Shown piece after piece: positions 14,662-16,816 of a DNA stretch of 16,816 nucleotides. Numbering within the stretch: position 1 is the first letter of the stretch; the number at the start of each line of letters is the position of its first letter. This stretch comes from Brotonthovivens sp045629925 (GTDB lineage Bacteria; Bacillota; Clostridia; Lachnospirales; Lachnospiraceae): contig JAZQSD010000082.1 in the NCBI GenBank assembly GCA_045629925.1, positions 1 to 16,816 of the forward strand. The letters run 5' to 3'. The position numbers and the translations under genes are program-made. The notes under the pieces are model-generated. The model was not told the origin of the DNA. It did no database searches and saw only the letters and a list, made by a program, of their open reading frames with translations.

Positions 14662-14690
14662 ATTATAGTGGCTTGCTGACAACAAGTCAA
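14662..14690 (-). promoter_or_regulatory. Near-consensus promoter of the transglutaminase-ABC-F-MocR operon
   Basis: On the minus strand, TTGACT (14685-14690), a 17-base spacer and a perfect TATAAT (14662-14667). One base differs from the ideal housekeeping-sigma promoter. Transcription should start around 14655, only about 3 bases before the ATG at 14652. It is placed directly after the terminator of the upstream gene. Confidence 0.8.
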
Positions 14691-14724
14691 TTTCCCATTT
14701 TTCACAAGACCAGTTTTCTTGCAC

Positions 14725-14766
14725 AAAAAAACACATCCTCGCAGAAGTTACTCCGCCAGGATGTGT
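14725..14766 (-). terminator. Rho-independent terminator of the HD-domain gene
   Basis: The minus-strand RNA forms a 9-bp stem (ACACATCCT with AGGATGTGT, 14758-14766 and 14731-14739). One mismatch follows, then six more pairs including two G-U wobbles, a UAAC loop, and seven U residues downstream. The wobbles pair only in the minus-strand RNA, which marks the direction. It begins 12 bases after the HD gene stop. Confidence 0.92.
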
Positions 14767-14778
14767 CACCGCTCTTAT

Positions 14779-15435
14779 TTACAATACTTTGCTGCCATTT
14801 GCAGTCAGCTTAAACTTTGCCCCAAGCATCTCTGCTGCGCCTCGGCACATAATCATTCGCCCAAGGAAGATATCGAAATATTCATACATAGTACAGATAT
14901 TTTCATCCAGTTCCAGATTCAGGGAAATCACTTTTGTTTCAACATTGATATCCAATGAATTCTTTGTAACCGCATAGTTTACACGGTCATGAATGTCAAA
15001 CTTTTCTTTTTCCTTGTTTATCACACGATTTCGGCGCACATCCGTCTTATCGGCTATGATAAGTGCTGCCGAGATCACATCCTTCGCTCCGCCAGTGCCT
15101 TCATCGTGATTACCGATAGCAGACACGATGGTCACTCTGTCTTCCAAAGACATATCTGTATCTTTCAACAGCTCGTTGGCCAACAATGCTCCGTATTCAC
15201 CGTGACGTGAACGATTCACTGCATTTCCCATATCGTGCATGAATCCAGCAATCTTTGCCAGTTCTATCTCATGTTCAGAATAACCAAACACTTCCAGCAC
15301 CTGACCTGCTCGCTCAGCAACCAGTGCGCAGTGTGCTTCTGAATGATCTGTAAATCCAAGTACTCTCAAATTATCGCTGCCTTTTTTGATAAAAGCTCGT
15401 ATTTCTTTATTATTCTTAATATCGTTATAAGTCAA
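14779..15435 (-). CDS. HD-domain metal-dependent phosphohydrolase
   Basis: A 218-residue soluble HD-superfamily protein. Likely metal ligands and catalytic residues: His35 (HSEAHCALVAERAG), the His67-Asp68 doublet (GFMHDMGN), His78 (RHGEYGA), His110 (IGNHDEG) and Asp129 (ADKTD). The pattern H...HD...H...H...D suggests a binuclear site as in HD-GYP-like and related phosphohydrolases, but there is no GYP motif and no nucleotide-specificity motif that I recognise. A small beta-rich C-terminal part (about 155-215) follows. The start codon is TTG, supported by GAGGTG 5 bases upstream. It appears monocistronic: upstream is the 3' end of the anti-sigma gene about 100 bases away, and downstream is its own strong terminator. 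Substrate unknown. Confidence 0.88.
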   Translation of the reverse strand: MTYNDIKNNKEIRAFIKKGSDNLRVLGFTDHSEAHCALVAERAGQVLEVFGYSEHEIELAKIAGFMHDMGNAVNRSRHGEYGALLANELLKDTDMSLEDRVTIVSAIGNHDEGTGGAKDVISAALIIADKTDVRRNRVINKEKEKFDIHDRVNYAVTKNSLDINVETKVISLNLELDENICTMYEYFDIFLGRMIMCRGAAEMLGAKFKLTANGSKVL

Positions 15436-15440
15436 TCTAA

Positions 15441-15446
15441 CACCTC
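15441..15446 (-). promoter_or_regulatory. Ribosome binding site supporting a TTG start
   Basis: GAGGTG on the minus strand, 5 bases before the TTG at 15435. No in-frame ATG near this position has a comparable site, so the HD-domain gene most likely starts with TTG. Confidence 0.75.
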
Positions 15447-15467
15447 AAGGTTCTTTCTCTTTTCAAA

Positions 15468-15496
15468 ATTATATACTATACATTTAACATACTTCA
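15468..15496 (-). promoter_or_regulatory. Possible promoter of the HD-domain gene
   Basis: A perfect TATAAT (15468-15473) on the minus strand, with an overlapping TATAGT at 15475-15480. The -35 region for a 17-base spacer (TGAAGT, 15491-15496) is poor. The sequence here is very AT-rich, so this is only a candidate. Confidence 0.35.
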
Positions 15497-15536
15497 TTCA
15501 TGAAAAAATTAAAACCTTCTTTGTGTAAAATTTATG

Positions 15537-16538
15537 TTAATTTTTTAATTTATCCAGGCCAACCGTTTCCAGCAACATTTGAAAATCTGCCAGGGATTCA
15601 CCACACTTCTTAACATCTATCCCCAGATTTTTGCTAATTTCCATGGTTGTATAAGTAGCATAGATAGAACCATCCGGATTCTCAAAAGTTACAACATCTA
15701 AATTGCTAATCATAGCAAAAATAACCGTCGCATAATACTCCATTAACCCGGTTGCCTGCTCTTGAGAATACCTAGGAGTATCTTGCAGTACAAATATCCA
15801 TTCATACGGGGTTTTTGCCGTCTGCAGCTCGTTTATATAATCGAAATCATACATTATTCCTAACGCACTTGCAGTCTGATTATTGGCAACCATGTCTCCT
15901 ACATAATCGTGTCTAGTCTTGAACACATCTACTGTAAATCTGTCTATAGGAACTCCGTTTTCCCATACAACTCTGTTATTCAGTTCTATCTGTACAAAAG
16001 GCATCTCTGCATCATAGCTTAATGAAAACTCATTTGGCCTTGCAAACATTTTGGCATCTTTTGCACCCTCTAAAAATAACGTAACAACTCCGTCCTCTTC
16101 CACAAACTCAACACTCGTAAAACATTGCCCCTCTTCTAAGAGACGTCCTTGCATTGTAATTGTCTGGTCTTCTACTTTAACATTACAAGCTACTGTATTA
16201 GGATCTATTGGCGTTCCTACCAAATATATATTTGCAAAAATTATTACACCCGCTATTACTATAGCAGCGATCATGCAACCAATAGCTATAAAAAGAGAAT
16301 GCCTTCTTGTTTTTCTCAGAAAATCAAGCTCTTTTTCTTCTTGTTTTTTCTCTTCCTGAAAAAGCCAATCCCCTTCTTCTATACCCATTGGGTGCTTCAT
16401 ATCTTTTAAAATCCGTTTGCATGTTTCACAGGAATCAATATGCTCTTTTATTTCTGTTTTTGTAACATCGCTTACCAAATCATCTACATAGGAAGGAAGC
16501 AAATCCTGTATAATTTCACAAGGAATCTTATGTTTCAT
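15537..16538 (-). CDS. Membrane anti-sigma factor with zinc-finger (ZAS) domain and DUF4825-like exterior domain
   Basis: A 333-residue protein. The cytoplasmic N-terminus (1-77) has a zf-HC2/ZAS motif: Cys7, then His33-x3-Cys37-x2-Cys40 (HIDSCETC). One membrane helix (about 81-107) and a roughly 225-residue extracytoplasmic domain follow. The stretch HDYVGDMVANNQTASALGIM...TPYEWIFVLQDT resembles DUF4825, a domain seen beside such anti-sigma factors. The zinc finger should hold the partner sigma factor until an envelope signal releases it. The gene overlaps the sigma gene by 11 bases and uses an AAAGGAG inside it, which implies translational coupling. The DUF4825 match is from memory and is the weakest part of the call. 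Confidence 0.9.
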   Translation of the reverse strand: MKHKIPCEIIQDLLPSYVDDLVSDVTKTEIKEHIDSCETCKRILKDMKHPMGIEEGDWLFQEEKKQEEKELDFLRKTRRHSLFIAIGCMIAAIVIAGVIIFANIYLVGTPIDPNTVACNVKVEDQTITMQGRLLEEGQCFTSVEFVEEDGVVTLFLEGAKDAKMFARPNEFSLSYDAEMPFVQIELNNRVVWENGVPIDRFTVDVFKTRHDYVGDMVANNQTASALGIMYDFDYINELQTAKTPYEWIFVLQDTPRYSQEQATGLMEYYATVIFAMISNLDVVTFENPDGSIYATYTTMEISKNLGIDVKKCGESLADFQMLLETVGLDKLKN

Positions 16539-16816
16539 CTTTTTCTATCTCCTTTCGCAATCGCTCTTTTCCTCGGTAAAATGTGACGCGAGCCCAGTTC
16601 TCTGTTTGCCCTACAATATCACCGATTTCTTTAAAAGACAGATTTCCGAATATCCTCAAATACAAAATCTCTCTAAAAGGCTCCGGACACTTGTGCAGTC
16701 TTCGCATCAGTTCTACATGACTGACAGCATCTATAGCTTGAGATTCTGCAGAAGGCATTACTCCAATATTTACAGATTGCTGAGTCCCCATAGAATCATC
16801 TGCCAGAAATTCATCT
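16528..16816 (-). CDS. ECF-type RNA polymerase sigma factor, C-terminal part (cut by the right edge)
   Basis: The last 96 codons of a sigma factor whose N-terminal sigma-2 region lies beyond base 16816. The visible part begins DEFLADDSMGTQQS, a linker, and continues into a full sigma-4 domain: ELMRRLHKCPEPFREILYLRIFG, then the helix-turn-helix LSFKEIGDIVGQTENWARVTFYRGKERL that contacts the -35 element. An internal ATG at 16791 is in frame but gives only half a protein, so the real start is outside the window. Its stop lies inside the anti-sigma gene (11-base overlap), the usual arrangement for a sigma/anti-sigma pair that regulates itself. Confidence 0.92.
   Translation of the reverse strand, partial: DEFLADDSMGTQQSVNIGVMPSAESQAIDAVSHVELMRRLHKCPEPFREILYLRIFGNLSFKEIGDIVGQTENWARVTFYRGKERLRKEIEKDET

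Noticed and set aside
14653..14769. Longer N-terminus for the transglutaminase-like protein
   Set aside because: It would be encoded by the terminator hairpin of the preceding gene and by the promoter, and the residues are not like the family.
15503..15547. A/T-only inverted repeat (AAAAATTAA with TTAATTTTT) after the anti-sigma gene as a terminator
   Set aside because: The stem has no GC pair and the loop is long, so it is unlikely to form or to terminate transcription.

Overview
The window reads as chromosomal DNA of a low-GC Gram-positive anaerobe of the class Clostridia, most likely the family Lachnospiraceae. Grounds: strong AGGAGG-type ribosome binding sites, occasional TTG starts, lipoproteins with Gram-positive signal peptides, an ArgR/AhrC-type arginine regulon, and protein families (YYFNQL-type transglutaminase-like protein, DUF4825-like anti-sigma factor, ABC-F with an odd first Walker B) that I associate with that family. 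Genus is not determinable by eye. Apart from argG, every gene is on the minus strand. There is no tRNA, rRNA, CRISPR, insertion sequence or prophage.

Left block (1-4430, minus): a promoter near 4400 drives comEA, an OmpR-type response regulator, a two-TM histidine kinase, a GerMN lipoprotein and the start of comEC, which runs off the left edge. All gaps are 7-19 bases, so this is one transcription unit. It encloses a complete two-component system plus an accessory lipoprotein between the two core DNA-uptake genes. The regulator-kinase-GerMN-lipoprotein order resembles actinobacterial mtrA-mtrB-lpqB.

Arginine block (4473-10277): argC, a small GNAT acetyltransferase, argB, argD and a YdcZ-type small membrane protein run leftward. 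argG runs rightward from the same 326-base intergenic region. That region carries ARG boxes: a perfect consensus box over the probable argC promoter, a second box after its predicted transcription start, and a classic tandem pair (two 18-mers, 3 bases apart) abutting the argG -35 element. argJ, argF and argH are not here, and the GNAT sits where argJ often lies. A perfect 14-bp hairpin at 10242-10277 terminates argG and the convergent operon.

Right block (10299-16816, minus): a transglutaminase-like protein, an ABC-F ATPase and a MocR-type GntR/aminotransferase regulator form one operon. Its near-consensus promoter lies so close to the only good start codon that the message looks leaderless. 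Upstream of it is a monocistronic HD-domain phosphohydrolase with a TTG start and its own strong terminator. Then come a zinc-finger anti-sigma factor and, overlapping it by 11 bases and cut by the right edge, its ECF sigma factor.

The best candidates for something under-described are the com/two-component/GerMN operon, the GNAT inside the arginine operon, and the apparently leaderless transglutaminase-ABC-F-MocR operon.
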